From the NCBI RefSeq assembly GCF_026262505.1, contig NC_067206.1, forward strand, positions 35,913,896 to 35,977,895: a stretch of DNA of 64,000 bases, in the 5' to 3' direction. Origin of the DNA: Trichomonas vaginalis G3 (taxonomy: Eukaryota; Parabasalia; Trichomonadida; Trichomonadidae). Shown here piece by piece: positions 48,424-57,632 of this stretch. A program made the translations under genes and the position numbers. The notes beneath the pieces are model-generated. The model searched no databases. It had not been told where the DNA came from and saw only the letters and a program-made list of their open reading frames with translations. Each line of letters begins with the position of its first letter. Position 1 is the first letter of the stretch.

Positions 48424-49530
48424 ATGAGCGTCAAAACTAACAACGTTAAAAAATTAGGATTCACAAACGAGGAAATAAAGGATATATTAGAGGAGGCGGG
48501 TTATGAAGTTGATAAATATTATTTAAGAAATTGTCAAAAATTTGCCGAGTTATTAAATGATTTAGATTATGATGGAAAAATGAATAAAGATGATGTTATA
48601 AATTTCTTATATCCCACATCTGAAGAAGAAAAACCTAAAGAACCTGATGTTTTCCCTGAATATTATGAAGAACGGATTAAAGATGATGAATATGATGAAA
48701 TTGAAAGACTGGAAAAAATAAGAGATGAAATAGATGAAAAAATTAAGGAATTAAGAGAAGTTGAAAAATATAATGAAAATGAAGTAGAGGGTTTAATGAA
48801 TATCCCAGCTTCAGAATCAGAAGTACAGAAATCTCATGAAGAAAGATATAAAAATTATGTCTCAGAATCAACACAAAATTTATTAGATGGTGAAATAGAC
48901 GAAACACTTTCAGAAGAAGGTACTAAATTTATTCGTAAACATAAGTTACAATTTATTGATAATGAAGAATACCCCTGTATCCTACTTTCACCACCTCTCG
49001 ATTCCGAAAAATTCAAAAAAGCTCTTAAAAACGTGACATATGCAACTAATACGATTAAGAAAGAAGATCATGATATTTACACAAATTATTATTTAAATAA
49101 ATGCACAGGTGTTGATAAAGCTTTTGATTTATTAGATAAAATATCAAAAGAAACCATTGGAACCTATAAAATTTTATGTGATTGCGGTTTCATTGTTGAA
49201 GATACTAATAATGTTTCATATGAAAGAACAGCACCGAAGGAAGATGAAGTTGAAAGGTCTATACCATTCGTTATTAAGAACATAAAAGATATGAAAACGT
49301 ATAAACATTATATTTATTCATTTATTTCAGAAAAAATGGAAGCAACCCATAAAACATCTTCTCATCATTTTATAGCTATTCATACATTCCTTTTCAAAGT
49401 TGTGAAATTAAATAAGACAGGAATTAGATTTAATGTATCAGGGTACGCATTCTTGAGTAAATTAAAATGTATTCGTCACGTCGCAGATGATAAAAATTTA
49501 TGTGTTCTTAATTCATTTTACGGACTTTAA
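48424..49530 (+). CDS. Polymerase-associated N-terminal-like protein, 368 aa (Polinton B)
   Basis: From MSVKTNNVKKLGFTNEEIKD, an acidic coiled-coil segment (residues 70-125, EYDEIERLEKIRDEIDEKIK) is followed by GLMNIPASESEVQKSHEERY, which corresponds to IMNVPASNSPVALDHDQRSH near the start of the Polinton A polymerase. The second half ends in DKNLCVLNSFYGL, similar in style to the CFIYAL segment of that polymerase. In Polinton B this region is a separate ORF, with its own T-run promoter-like sequence before the following polymerase ORF. It may be a terminal-protein or polymerase accessory; unproved. Confidence 0.55.
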   Translation: MSVKTNNVKKLGFTNEEIKDILEEAGYEVDKYYLRNCQKFAELLNDLDYDGKMNKDDVINFLYPTSEEEKPKEPDVFPEYYEERIKDDEYDEIERLEKIRDEIDEKIKELREVEKYNENEVEGLMNIPASESEVQKSHEERYKNYVSESTQNLLDGEIDETLSEEGTKFIRKHKLQFIDNEEYPCILLSPPLDSEKFKKALKNVTYATNTIKKEDHDIYTNYYLNKCTGVDKAFDLLDKISKETIGTYKILCDCGFIVEDTNNVSYERTAPKEDEVERSIPFVIKNIKDMKTYKHYIYSFISEKMEATHKTSSHHFIAIHTFLFKVVKLNKTGIRFNVSGYAFLSKLKCIRHVADDKNLCVLNSFYGL

Positions 49531-49575
49531 AAAATAAACTTTATTTTTATTTTTTAATTTTTTATTCTTACATAA

Positions 49576-52494
49576 ATGAACAAAAACGGAACAGCTAAAA
49601 TGAATGATAATCAAATTAGAGCAGAAGGTAGAAGGTTATTTAAACGCTTCTATAACATTCCTGATGGTGTTAATCCTAAAACTCGTAGAAGCTATTTAAA
49701 TGAAGCAATAGATGCCTATGAAGGATTTGACATTTCATCAGAAAGTGAGAGATTAGCGAGAATGTTAAATGTTAATATTGATTTCTATTATTGTGATCCT
49801 CAACCAGAAGACGTGGACATAAATAAGGTAGACTTTCCATTAGTGGAATCAATAATGATAGATCCAGAATTTGAAACAGTAAATATTTTATTAACACAGA
49901 GTCCATGTGGAAAACTTCACGCTGACAGAATAACAGACGTTGAAGCACTCACCGGCTATAAAGTTTGTCCATATTGTAAAGAAGAAGTTTATTCTATCCG
50001 CGATGATCCAGAAAGGAAAAACCAAAGAAGATTTTTAAAGCATTGTGAGAAATGTAAAGAAAATAATGGGAGATTAATTCAAGACGTTCAGTTGCAAAAG
50101 ACACAGCAACCATATGCACCACATATTACGAAACAGAAGATATATCAGTGGTTATTAGCTCACAATTTGCAGAAATATTATAAACCGACAAGATATTATA
50201 TTACTTTTGACTTCGAAACATTAGAGACTAAAGAAGAATTACAACTTTCTGAGTGTGCAACTTTGAACGCTTACTTAAAACCATTCATGGTATCATCAAT
50301 GGTTAAATTAAATGATAAAACATATACGAGGAATTTTTGCTTAACTTCGAGTGATTCTTTTATTTCTGATTGGATTGAGTTTTTATTTTCAACCTGTTCA
50401 TTAGTTGCTAAATCAAATATTGAACAATATGAAGAATTAATGAAGCCGCAAACATTAAATGAAAAACAGAAGGAAGCATTTAAAGAACTTCTAGATGAGG
50501 AATTCAATAAAGTGAATATCATAGGTTTTAATTCGGGAAAGTTTGATTTAAATTTAATTCTTCGTGATTTAAACACTGCAAAATGGAAAATAAAATCAAT
50601 GCTGGGTTCATCTTCACAATTTAAGCAAGTCATTGTAAAGAAAACAAACGTTCCATATGAATTAAGATTTATTGACATCAGAAATTATATAGCGGGTGGG
50701 ACATTAGACCAATTCACTCAAGATTTCGGAAACAATAAATCACGTGTTAAATCCTTTTTCCCTTATCAATTCATCACGTTGGAGAATTACGAAGAAGAAT
50801 TATATAAAGTGGAACCATTCACTCAAGATTCATTTTATTCAGCATTAACTCAAGAAACTATATCAGATAGTGATTATCAAATATATCTCAATGATGCTAA
50901 AAACTTTAAGAATAGATTAGAATATTTTATTCATTATTGCAATAAAGATGTTGAAATTATGATTGACTCAATTGATAAAATTATTGAAGAAACATTTGTT
51001 TATAAAATTGACACACTTCATAATCTTTCTTTATCATCGAATGCTTCAATGATTCGTTACGCTTTAGCATATAAAGACTTTAATCCTAATGAAAAATATC
51101 CTGAGGAAGAGATAGAATCAAGTTTTGAATTAACGAAAAAGTATTGGAAATATAAAATTGAATCATATAAGAAACAAGATGAAAAAGCAGAAAGGGATAC
51201 TAAAAATAATGTTTCAATGGATGATTTTCAATACTATCACGATTTAATCCTTTCATCTAAATGCAAAATGTGTGGTAAAGCGTTTACATATGCAAATAAA
51301 CCAACATTGGATAGAATCGATAATGAAAAACCACATACCAAAGAAAATTGTCAGTTAATGTGTTGTTATTGCAATGTCGTAAAATCAAATAAAGATGAAG
51401 ATGTTCAACGTTTAAGAATCAATTTAAGAAATTATGCATTAAAAAATAATTTACCAATGACTTTAGATTCAGTTGAAGCTTATCACATTCTCCGTAATGG
51501 AATTACTGGTGGTTTATCAAATGTTCAACATAGAGTAAATCTTAAAGGAATCACGCACATTAATAAACTTTCATATAATCCAGAAACTAAAACTGTATCA
51601 AATGAGGACACCACCAACATTATGACTCATTTCGTTGGTGTTGACTTTAATTCATTATATCCTTCATCATTTTCATCTAATCCTCATGATTTCATTCAAT
51701 ATACTGACCATAAAATGTATATGCCGGGAAGATTGAATGGTGTTATCATTTGTGATACAGCAACAAAGAAAGCAAAAGCACTGGGAATAATTAAGAAGAA
51801 AAATACTTTATTCGTGGCTGAAGTAAAGGGTCACATTGATGAAAAATACATTAATGATTACATAAACTTTTTACCAATAATAAGAAACTTAGATATTATC
51901 ACAGATGAAAAAACAATTGGCAGTTTTATGTATAATTACATGAAATCAAACAATCTACCAGTTGACCAGAAACAGAGGAAATTAACTCAGTTAGCATCAA
52001 CACACAACCAATATCAACCATTTTCATCTTATTATCTTTGGTATCTAATAGACAGATTTCATTTTATCATTGATGATATTCAATCAATTTTAACATTTAC
52101 TAAAAACACTTGTTTTAATGAATTTGCGAACAAATTTATGAACGAAAGACAAAAGGCTGAATTAGAAGGAAATAAAGGAAAAAGTTTATTTTGCAAGATT
52201 TCACTTAATGGATCATATGGTTACGATGCAATGAATACACAAAATTACGCAAAGACTAAAATAATGAATGCACAGAAGGCACGCGTTGCATGTATGTCAA
52301 ATAAGTTTAAAAACATAAGAGAAATAGGTGAAGATACATATCAAGTGATGCTTAAAGATAGATTTTATAGATGTGATACATGTTTACAAGAGGCATTCTT
52401 CACTTTAGATAACGCAAAATACTGGTATTTAGTTTTCATTTATGATTTTATGTATAAATGCATGGATGTTAATCGTTTTCATTTCATTGAATAA
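49576..52494 (+). CDS. Protein-primed DNA polymerase B with an HNH-like insert (Polinton B)
   Basis: 972 aa, starting MNKNGTAKMNDNQIRAEGRR. A zinc-ribbon-like CPYCKEEVYS... HCEKCKE lies near residue 135. Exonuclease motifs: ITFDFETLE (about 210), GFNSGKFD (316) and HYCNKDVEIM (453). Polymerase motifs: VDFNSLYPSSF (about 690) and LNGSYGYDA (878). Between them, at about 560-608, sits an HNH-type zinc module: KCKMCGKAF, then TLDRIDNEKPHTKENCQLMC and CYCNVVKSN. A homing-type or nicking nuclease fused in the polymerase is not usual for Polintons. ATG follows TTTTTTATTCTTACATAA. The polymerase looks broken. Confidence 0.85.
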   Translation: MNKNGTAKMNDNQIRAEGRRLFKRFYNIPDGVNPKTRRSYLNEAIDAYEGFDISSESERLARMLNVNIDFYYCDPQPEDVDINKVDFPLVESIMIDPEFETVNILLTQSPCGKLHADRITDVEALTGYKVCPYCKEEVYSIRDDPERKNQRRFLKHCEKCKENNGRLIQDVQLQKTQQPYAPHITKQKIYQWLLAHNLQKYYKPTRYYITFDFETLETKEELQLSECATLNAYLKPFMVSSMVKLNDKTYTRNFCLTSSDSFISDWIEFLFSTCSLVAKSNIEQYEELMKPQTLNEKQKEAFKELLDEEFNKVNIIGFNSGKFDLNLILRDLNTAKWKIKSMLGSSSQFKQVIVKKTNVPYELRFIDIRNYIAGGTLDQFTQDFGNNKSRVKSFFPYQFITLENYEEELYKVEPFTQDSFYSALTQETISDSDYQIYLNDAKNFKNRLEYFIHYCNKDVEIMIDSIDKIIEETFVYKIDTLHNLSLSSNASMIRYALAYKDFNPNEKYPEEEIESSFELTKKYWKYKIESYKKQDEKAERDTKNNVSMDDFQYYHDLILSSKCKMCGKAFTYANKPTLDRIDNEKPHTKENCQLMCCYCNVVKSNKDEDVQRLRINLRNYALKNNLPMTLDSVEAYHILRNGITGGLSNVQHRVNLKGITHINKLSYNPETKTVSNEDTTNIMTHFVGVDFNSLYPSSFSSNPHDFIQYTDHKMYMPGRLNGVIICDTATKKAKALGIIKKKNTLFVAEVKGHIDEKYINDYINFLPIIRNLDIITDEKTIGSFMYNYMKSNNLPVDQKQRKLTQLASTHNQYQPFSSYYLWYLIDRFHFIIDDIQSILTFTKNTCFNEFANKFMNERQKAELEGNKGKSLFCKISLNGSYGYDAMNTQNYAKTKIMNAQKARVACMSNKFKNIREIGEDTYQVMLKDRFYRCDTCLQEAFFTLDNAKYWYLVFIYDFMYKCMDVNRFHFIE

Positions 52495-52546
52495 CTGGGA
52501 AATAAATTTACGTCAAATATGCAATTTATAAAATCTTATGTCGACA

Positions 52547-52619
52547 GGCTACGTAGCACAGTGGTCTAAGGTGGTGTTATGGAGGGGTCAGAGTCTGTGG
52601 TTCGAACCGCGACAGCGCC
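52547..52619 (+). tRNA. tRNA-like sequence (A box and B box), probably degenerate
   Basis: 73 nt with TAGCACAGTGGTCTAAGG, which fits the pol III A box and D arm, and GTGGTTCGAACCGC, which fits the B box. The acceptor ends pair only in part (GGC with GCC, then mismatches) and the T stem is irregular, so this is either a degenerate tRNA, a tRNA-derived sequence, or an unusual element RNA. It lies inside Polinton B between polymerase and KilA-N genes. Isotype cannot be assigned. Confidence 0.4.
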
Positions 52620-52904
52620 GTATTTTCTTATTTTCTTTGTTTGTCGTGAATAAAAAGTGTCGTAAAAGTGCTCTATCTTCCACGGGAATAAATAAAAAAA
52701 TTACTTTATTTCTTCTTTATTTCTTTGTTCCCGTGGAAGAAGGGTTTTGCTGTTTTTTCTCAACCGAAATCAATGATTTTTTCATTTTTGGAATCCTTAG
52801 CGAATGAGGAATCTTTTCTCTCGTGGAAGCTTTGACCAAAAATATAATTTAGGTGAAGAGGTGAAATCTCACTCGTTTTTTCACCCGTTTTTTCACCTCT
52901 TTTT
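52620..52904. other. AT-rich spacer with pyrimidine runs
   Basis: Inverted repeat: TTCCACGGGAATAAATAAA at 52678 is mirrored by TTCTTTGTTCCCGTGGAAGA at about 52721, a possible RNA hairpin between the tRNA-like sequence and the KilA-N gene. Further on, TTTTTTCACC repeats three times near 52880. Confidence 0.6.
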
Positions 52905-54081
52905 TCACAAGCGTTTTACATGAATTGTACGATGTATATTTGAAACCCTAAACAATTTCGTAGCTTCAATTTCTTCTTTTAGTACATCGAATGTTTTAAT
53001 CGTGCCGAAAGTCTCTTTATATTTCTTCTTGACGTCAGACAGAAGGAAATCTTCTGCTGTTGGATAGTTTTTATTAAGAAATGTCAACATATCCATTTTA
53101 TCTTCTGCTGGCTTTTCTGCTTCTTTCTTTAAGTCTGCATAGTCGTTTCGCATTCTTTCTATCTCTTTGACTGAGTAGTTATATTTTCTTATTGGTGCTT
53201 TACATTTTGAACATTGCGGATTCATTTTTGCGTTATACATTGAAATAAAACCAGCTAGAACGACTAAAGCGTCAATTGCTCTCTTCATCTCAAACATAGC
53301 GGGTCTTATTTGTTCGTTCCATACCTTACCTCTTCTATCTTTATCTCTTATTTCCCAAACACATTTTGCAACTAATGAAACAAAGTTATCGTATGTCTTA
53401 AACTCCACCGATTTATATATGTCAGAAATATTTTTATAAACCATGTCGCAATCTTTGTCCATAACTTTATGGTTGCAATGAAAACCAAGGAATTCATAAT
53501 TTACTTTACGTATGAACTTCTTAATTTCTACTGAGTCGGTTGCTTTGACTTCAATTTCGTCGAATTCAGGAATAGTTAGTTTTTGCTGCTGAATTTCAGG
53601 TAGTTTAGGCAAATGGTCGATGAGGTCCTGCATGTCATAAAGATACTGTTCATTTGTTTCATCTTTCGCACTACAGTCTAAATTACTTGTTAAAAGTTCT
53701 TGCTTTATCTTCTATGCAATATTTTGGAGAAGCCCACATTGCTATATAGTTTATAAGTCTTGGGTCTACATACGTTCCTCTAACCTGTTTGATTTTATCA
53801 GGAATTCCTGCATGAATTTTGTATAAAAAGCAACTGTCTGAATTCCGGCGGTTGCTATATTCTTCACAAAATGCCTTATAATACTCTTCCCAGGACTTAT
53901 TTTCCAACAACTTTCTAAAGTCTTTCCTAAACTGCTGACACATATTTGTTGCATTAATGTAACCATCCTTGTCTCTACGTAAGACTTTAATACCATTATA
54001 AGTGCCTTTTGTGAATGTTTCGCCATTAGATTTGTTCGTGAATGTTTTTGCTTCGACTGACATTTCTGTTCTTACATACAA
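52905..54081 (-). pseudogene. KilA-N domain protein (Polinton B)
   Basis: The N-terminal part (from 54081) has the KilA-N DNA-binding pattern: GTYNGIKVLRRDKDGYINAT, NMCQQFRKDFRKLLEN, and the closing RGTYVDPRLINYIAMWASPKYC. KilA-N is found in phage anti-repressors, poxviruses and other large DNA viruses, and is known to be frequent in trichomonad genomes. The following part (to 52905) is helical with a CSKCKAP zinc pair and a coiled coil. The gene looks broken. It may regulate element transcription or bind host DNA. Confidence 0.8.
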
Positions 54082-54373
54082 AATAAAAAAAATAAAAAAT
54101 AATTTTAAAATTATTTTTTATTTTTGGACCGCATCATATTTCCGGGACTGTTGTCAAAATGTCATGTTGTCTCATTTTTTCAGAGAAGTTAATTAACCGA
54201 GTGACACATGGTGACGTAGTGACACCTTCAGTTCTTCAAAAATAATTAATTATTGAATAACCTAAAACCATTAACGATAAAATATATTTCTGCAGTTCAT
54301 CCATTACTTCATTACCTAATTAATTACAGACATAAAATATATTTAGTTCATTCGGTAAGCCTTGACCCAAAGG
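54082..54373. other. Short spacer, no gene
   Basis: AT-rich DNA between the KilA-N start and the fibre gene end. The promoter for KilA-N carries TTTTATTTTGTATGTAAGA on the minus strand, as before other genes of this element. Confidence 0.45.
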
Positions 54374-54409
54374 TCTGGGCTCAAGCGCGTTCATTGAACG
54401 CGGTACCAT
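54362..54409. promoter_or_regulatory. Two adjacent hairpins at the fibre gene 3' end
   Basis: CGCGTTCATTGAACGCG is an inverted repeat overlapping the fibre stop codon, and GACCCAAAGGTC lies just next to it. Both are GC-rich in otherwise AT-rich DNA. They could form RNA hairpins at the 3' end of the fibre mRNA. Confidence 0.5.
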
Positions 54410-55701
54410 GCAAATACAGTCACAAATGGTGGCATGTAATCTTTACCCAAGCCTGTTGGATTTGTTGTGAAAGTATGGACATGATTTCCTCCCGGTTCAG
54501 TTGGTCGAAAAATCTTTTTTGCTGCATTGTTATAAGCTGGAGATAAAACATCATAACCAGCTTCATAATCTGAGTTGTATAATGGGTGGTCTCTTAATGA
54601 GTGGCTATGGTCGCCAGAAAAGTTTGTAGTTCCTGTATGAGTGTGCGGTGGAAGGTTTGCTTCTTTAATTTTCTTCGAACCTCCTGTTTGCTTTGAATAT
54701 CTAGCACAGTATAAGAATTTATCTACAATCTGCTTCCACGTACCAAAACCTAAAACTGTTTCTGGATTTGTTGAATTCATTGACGTATAAATAGAACCAA
54801 CAGGATATAATGTTTGAAGTATTTCATTTTTCATGCTTGTAATCACATCATTTACTTCCGACTTCTTTGCATAATTTTCATCAACATAAGTTTTATCTGC
54901 TTTAAGGTCTAAACATCCTGAAACCCATCCTGTATCAGCTTTAACTTTAAAAGTCTCCGATGTCCATTCATGATACCATTCAACCTTTTCTTTAATTTCA
55001 TTATCTTTTTCATCAACATAAGTTTTATCTGCTTTAAGGTCTAAACATCCTGAAACCCATCCTGTATCAGCTTTAACTTTAAAAGTCTCCGATGTCCATT
55101 CATGATACCATTCAACCTTTTCTTTAATTTCATTATCTTTTTCATCAACATAAGTTTTATCTGCTTTAAGGTCTAAACATCCTGAAACCCATTCTGTATC
55201 AGCTTTAACTTTAAAAGTCTCCGATGTCCATTCATGATACCATTCAACCTTTTCTTTAATTTCATTATCTTTTTCATCTACATAAACCAAATTTGCCTTC
55301 TTCATTAACTCACTATCCACGTATTCCTTATCTACCTTCTTCATTATGTCGTTTAGGAAACCTTCTATGAATTCCTCATTTAAATTAAATCTTCCAATCT
55401 TCAAAACTTTAGGAAATGCATTTAATGCGTAATATCTCTGTTCTTCTGGTGGAATTGATGTTATATCATCCGTTATTCCTTTAATTTTTGAATTCATAAA
55501 TAAAATTTCTTTTATATTTGATATCACTGCACCACCTTTGCAAACGAATTCGAAATGGTCATTTTTCAATACTATCTCCAAATTTCCATATTTTAACCTT
55601 TGCGTTTGTTCTGCCGTCTTTGAATTATATGCATATATGGCGTATGTAATGGTCTGAAGGACCTGGGTGCTTTGCGCCTTAAGTTGCTGTTGTTTAATCA
55701 T
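54391..55701 (-). CDS. Fibre protein with phage tail-collar-like domain and 44-residue repeats (Polinton B)
   Basis: 436 aa. The C-terminal 145 residues match the Polinton A fibre and the phage tail-collar pattern: YPVGSIYTSMNSTNPETVLG, GTWKQIVDKFLYCARY, GGSKKIKEANLPPHTHTG, HSHSLRDH, NHVHTF and KDYMPPFVTVFAWYRV. Before it are three 44-residue repeats containing KADKTYVDEKDNEIKEKVEW and WVSGCLDL, typical of trimeric phage fibre shafts. A 24 bp gap separates it from the penton-like gene on the same strand. Receptor binding or vertex spike is the likely role. Confidence 0.8.
   Translation of the reverse strand: MIKQQQLKAQSTQVLQTITYAIYAYNSKTAEQTQRLKYGNLEIVLKNDHFEFVCKGGAVISNIKEILFMNSKIKGITDDITSIPPEEQRYYALNAFPKVLKIGRFNLNEEFIEGFLNDIMKKVDKEYVDSELMKKANLVYVDEKDNEIKEKVEWYHEWTSETFKVKADTEWVSGCLDLKADKTYVDEKDNEIKEKVEWYHEWTSETFKVKADTGWVSGCLDLKADKTYVDEKDNEIKEKVEWYHEWTSETFKVKADTGWVSGCLDLKADKTYVDENYAKKSEVNDVITSMKNEILQTLYPVGSIYTSMNSTNPETVLGFGTWKQIVDKFLYCARYSKQTGGSKKIKEANLPPHTHTGTTNFSGDHSHSLRDHPLYNSDYEAGYDVLSPAYNNAAKKIFRPTEPGGNHVHTFTTNPTGLGKDYMPPFVTVFAWYRVQ
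54881..55276. repeat. 132 bp tandem coding repeat, three copies
   Basis: The phrase TCAACATAAG recurs at 54881, 55013 and 55145, i.e. every 132 bp. Copies are almost identical, so the duplication is recent. It encodes the 44-residue fibre shaft units. Confidence 0.9.
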
Positions 55702-55725
55702 TTATTACGATTTAAAAATAAATAT

Positions 55726-56436
55726 TTAATCTGTTATCTCATCAGCTATTTTCTCTATTTGAAATTGCCATAATATTTCATTCATAAATTCTAAATCACA
55801 ATCAAATAGGTCAGTTATTCTAAATTTAATATTTGATAAATCTTTTGAATGAAGAATAAATGAATTCCCGGATAATTGAAACGGATATGATAAAGAAAAT
55901 GTGTTTAAGTTGATGGATAAAATGTTTTGTATTGATGGGTAAGAGTTAGGGTCTAATGTTTGATGTGAAAATCTCATTGGGGTATTAACTTTATCACATT
56001 TGATTAAAATGAAATTGGAACCAGTGTCAGAATACAAAACATCCCCAACATCTTTTTCAAAATTTAATATCCCCAACAATGAACGAAGATGAGGAGTACA
56101 AAATTTAATTTTCAGCGGGAATTTAATAAGGTTATTTATTTCATCAAGTTCAAAAAGTTTATCGGGTTTTGATTTAAAATTTTCTTCATACCATACGATA
56201 AATGATTCATTTAAATAACTTAAAATCATGTTAATATCCCATTTCGCTATCACATTATTTATATACATATCATACGTTTTTTCATGGTCATCTTTAATAA
56301 ATGATATATAATCTGAAGGGTCTAAAAGAATGGGATTAAATTTACCACTCACAGAAACGAGAGTAACATTATAAATTCCGCTAACTGTTAAATTTAATTC
56401 ACAGTTATTATTCGAAATAATATTGATAATTGACAT
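55726..56436 (-). CDS. Penton-like minor capsid protein (Polinton B)
   Basis: 236 aa. Corresponds in position to the 280 aa protein at 17939 and shares the KIKFCTPHLRSLLGILNF segment with the ANLILGAYGI region there. Strand-rich throughout (GIYNVTLVSVSGKFNPILLD; NLNTFSLSYPFQLSGNSFIL). It is followed on the same strand by the fibre gene. The penton call rests on the conserved neighbour pair and size; there is no deciding motif. Confidence 0.55.
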   Translation of the reverse strand: MSIINIISNNNCELNLTVSGIYNVTLVSVSGKFNPILLDPSDYISFIKDDHEKTYDMYINNVIAKWDINMILSYLNESFIVWYEENFKSKPDKLFELDEINNLIKFPLKIKFCTPHLRSLLGILNFEKDVGDVLYSDTGSNFILIKCDKVNTPMRFSHQTLDPNSYPSIQNILSINLNTFSLSYPFQLSGNSFILHSKDLSNIKFRITDLFDCDLEFMNEILWQFQIEKIADEITD

Positions 56437-56455
56437 TTTTATTACGATTAAAAAT
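56437..56455. promoter_or_regulatory. 19 bp bidirectional start region (Polinton B)
   Basis: TTTTATTACGATTAAAAAT separates the ATGs of the penton-like gene (minus) and the next plus-strand gene. It is a near-inverted repeat and has the same length as the region at 18782 in Polinton A. Confidence 0.6.
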
Positions 56456-56869
56456 ATGGTAAAGCGTTATTTTCCAGTGATAAATAAAACTAGAATAAGA
56501 TTACCTCAAGAATTCATAAATTCAACGAATAAGAAATTCATTCATGTTATAAATTTTAGTGTTTTCAGAAAATATGAGTCAGTGTCATATTCATCAACAG
56601 GTTATATTTCACTTCATTCAAATTTAGTTCAATCAAACCCATATAATGACCATTTCATAAGATTTTCAGATGGTATTAAAAATGTAATTGATAGATTAAA
56701 ATATGAACAGATTGACAATATCGAATTTTTGGAATTTTGGTTTAAATATCCCGATGGAAAAAAGATTGAAGTTAAAGATAAAGCTGATACTATAACAAAA
56801 ACAATTACAATGACCGATCCGGATAGTGGGGAACAAAAAGAAATAAAAACAAACGATAGAAACTGGTGA
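56456..56869 (+). CDS. Virion-type hypothetical protein, 137 aa (Polinton B)
   Basis: Starts MVKRYFPVINKTRIRLPQEF. The IRLPQEFINSTNKKFIHVIN segment resembles SYKLPRDFIEYPASKALEIR of the 356 aa Polinton A protein. Strand-rich, with an IEFLEFWFKYPDGKKIEV segment and an acidic tail. It is the divergent partner of the penton-like gene. Unknown function, perhaps a virion protein. Confidence 0.5.
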   Translation: MVKRYFPVINKTRIRLPQEFINSTNKKFIHVINFSVFRKYESVSYSSTGYISLHSNLVQSNPYNDHFIRFSDGIKNVIDRLKYEQIDNIEFLEFWFKYPDGKKIEVKDKADTITKTITMTDPDSGEQKEIKTNDRNW

Positions 56870-56932
56870 AAGGTCAATTATTATTGATTATGATTCAAAG
56901 GATTATTATTCGATAATGTTAATGCTTGAATA

Positions 56933-57600
56933 TTAAATAGCCTTAACAAAGAATTTTTCAAGTGATATTTTATATTCATCAACTATTTTATTATAAATAT
57001 CATTATATGTTAAATGAAGTTCAGTTGTTGTTCCGTTCTTTGATATCTTAATTGTGCTAATATCCTTTATAGGATTTATTTTTGCAACTGTTCCGCAGCA
57101 TGAAACCTCATCATCTATGAAAAATTGAATCTTAACGTCTGAATCTTGAACATCACAAAGAATGGCGATAATGTGAATTAATGATTCATAAGGTAAAATA
57201 ATTAAACCGGATTGGTCAATTAAATTTATTATTGAATCATAATTATTAATTATTATATCACGGTAAATTTTCATTAATTCAGAATTAATGTCTATTTTAT
57301 ATGGGTTCTCGATGTTTGATGAAAGAGGGGGTATGTTGGATAAGTGGGAATTTCAACAGGTTCTTTACCGGGTTCAGATAAAATGATTGGGTCTCCATTC
57401 TCATGGTTTTCTTCATTCTCCTCATTCTTCGGTAAGTCACGAGTTAATAAATTTGGTTGAGTTGCTGACCTTGTTAATTCAGGGCTAACATTAACTTTAA
57501 CATTTTGAATAATTCGTGATTTATCATCATTTACGTTATAACCAACCGTAATCTCTGCTTTTGCGTTAGTGTTCTTTTGACTAGTGAAACGTCTTCTCAT
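56933..57600 (-). pseudogene. CCG-domain core protein (Polinton B)
   Basis: Relates to the 193 aa gene of Polinton A: a disordered front (SPELTRSATQPNLLTRDLPK) and a C-terminal domain with LIILPYESLIHII, DDEVSCCGTV and YNKIVDEYKISLEKFF. The pair of neighbouring cysteines after an acidic residue is shared. The gene looks broken. Function unknown, but the presence in both families suggests a core role, probably in the virion. Confidence 0.6.
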
Positions 57601-57632
57601 TTATAATCGAATAAAAAAATATATTTAAACTT

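Noticed and set aside
54253-54546. 97 aa plus-strand ORF near the fibre end
   Set aside because: It overlaps the fibre coding sequence on the other strand and has no recognisable pattern.
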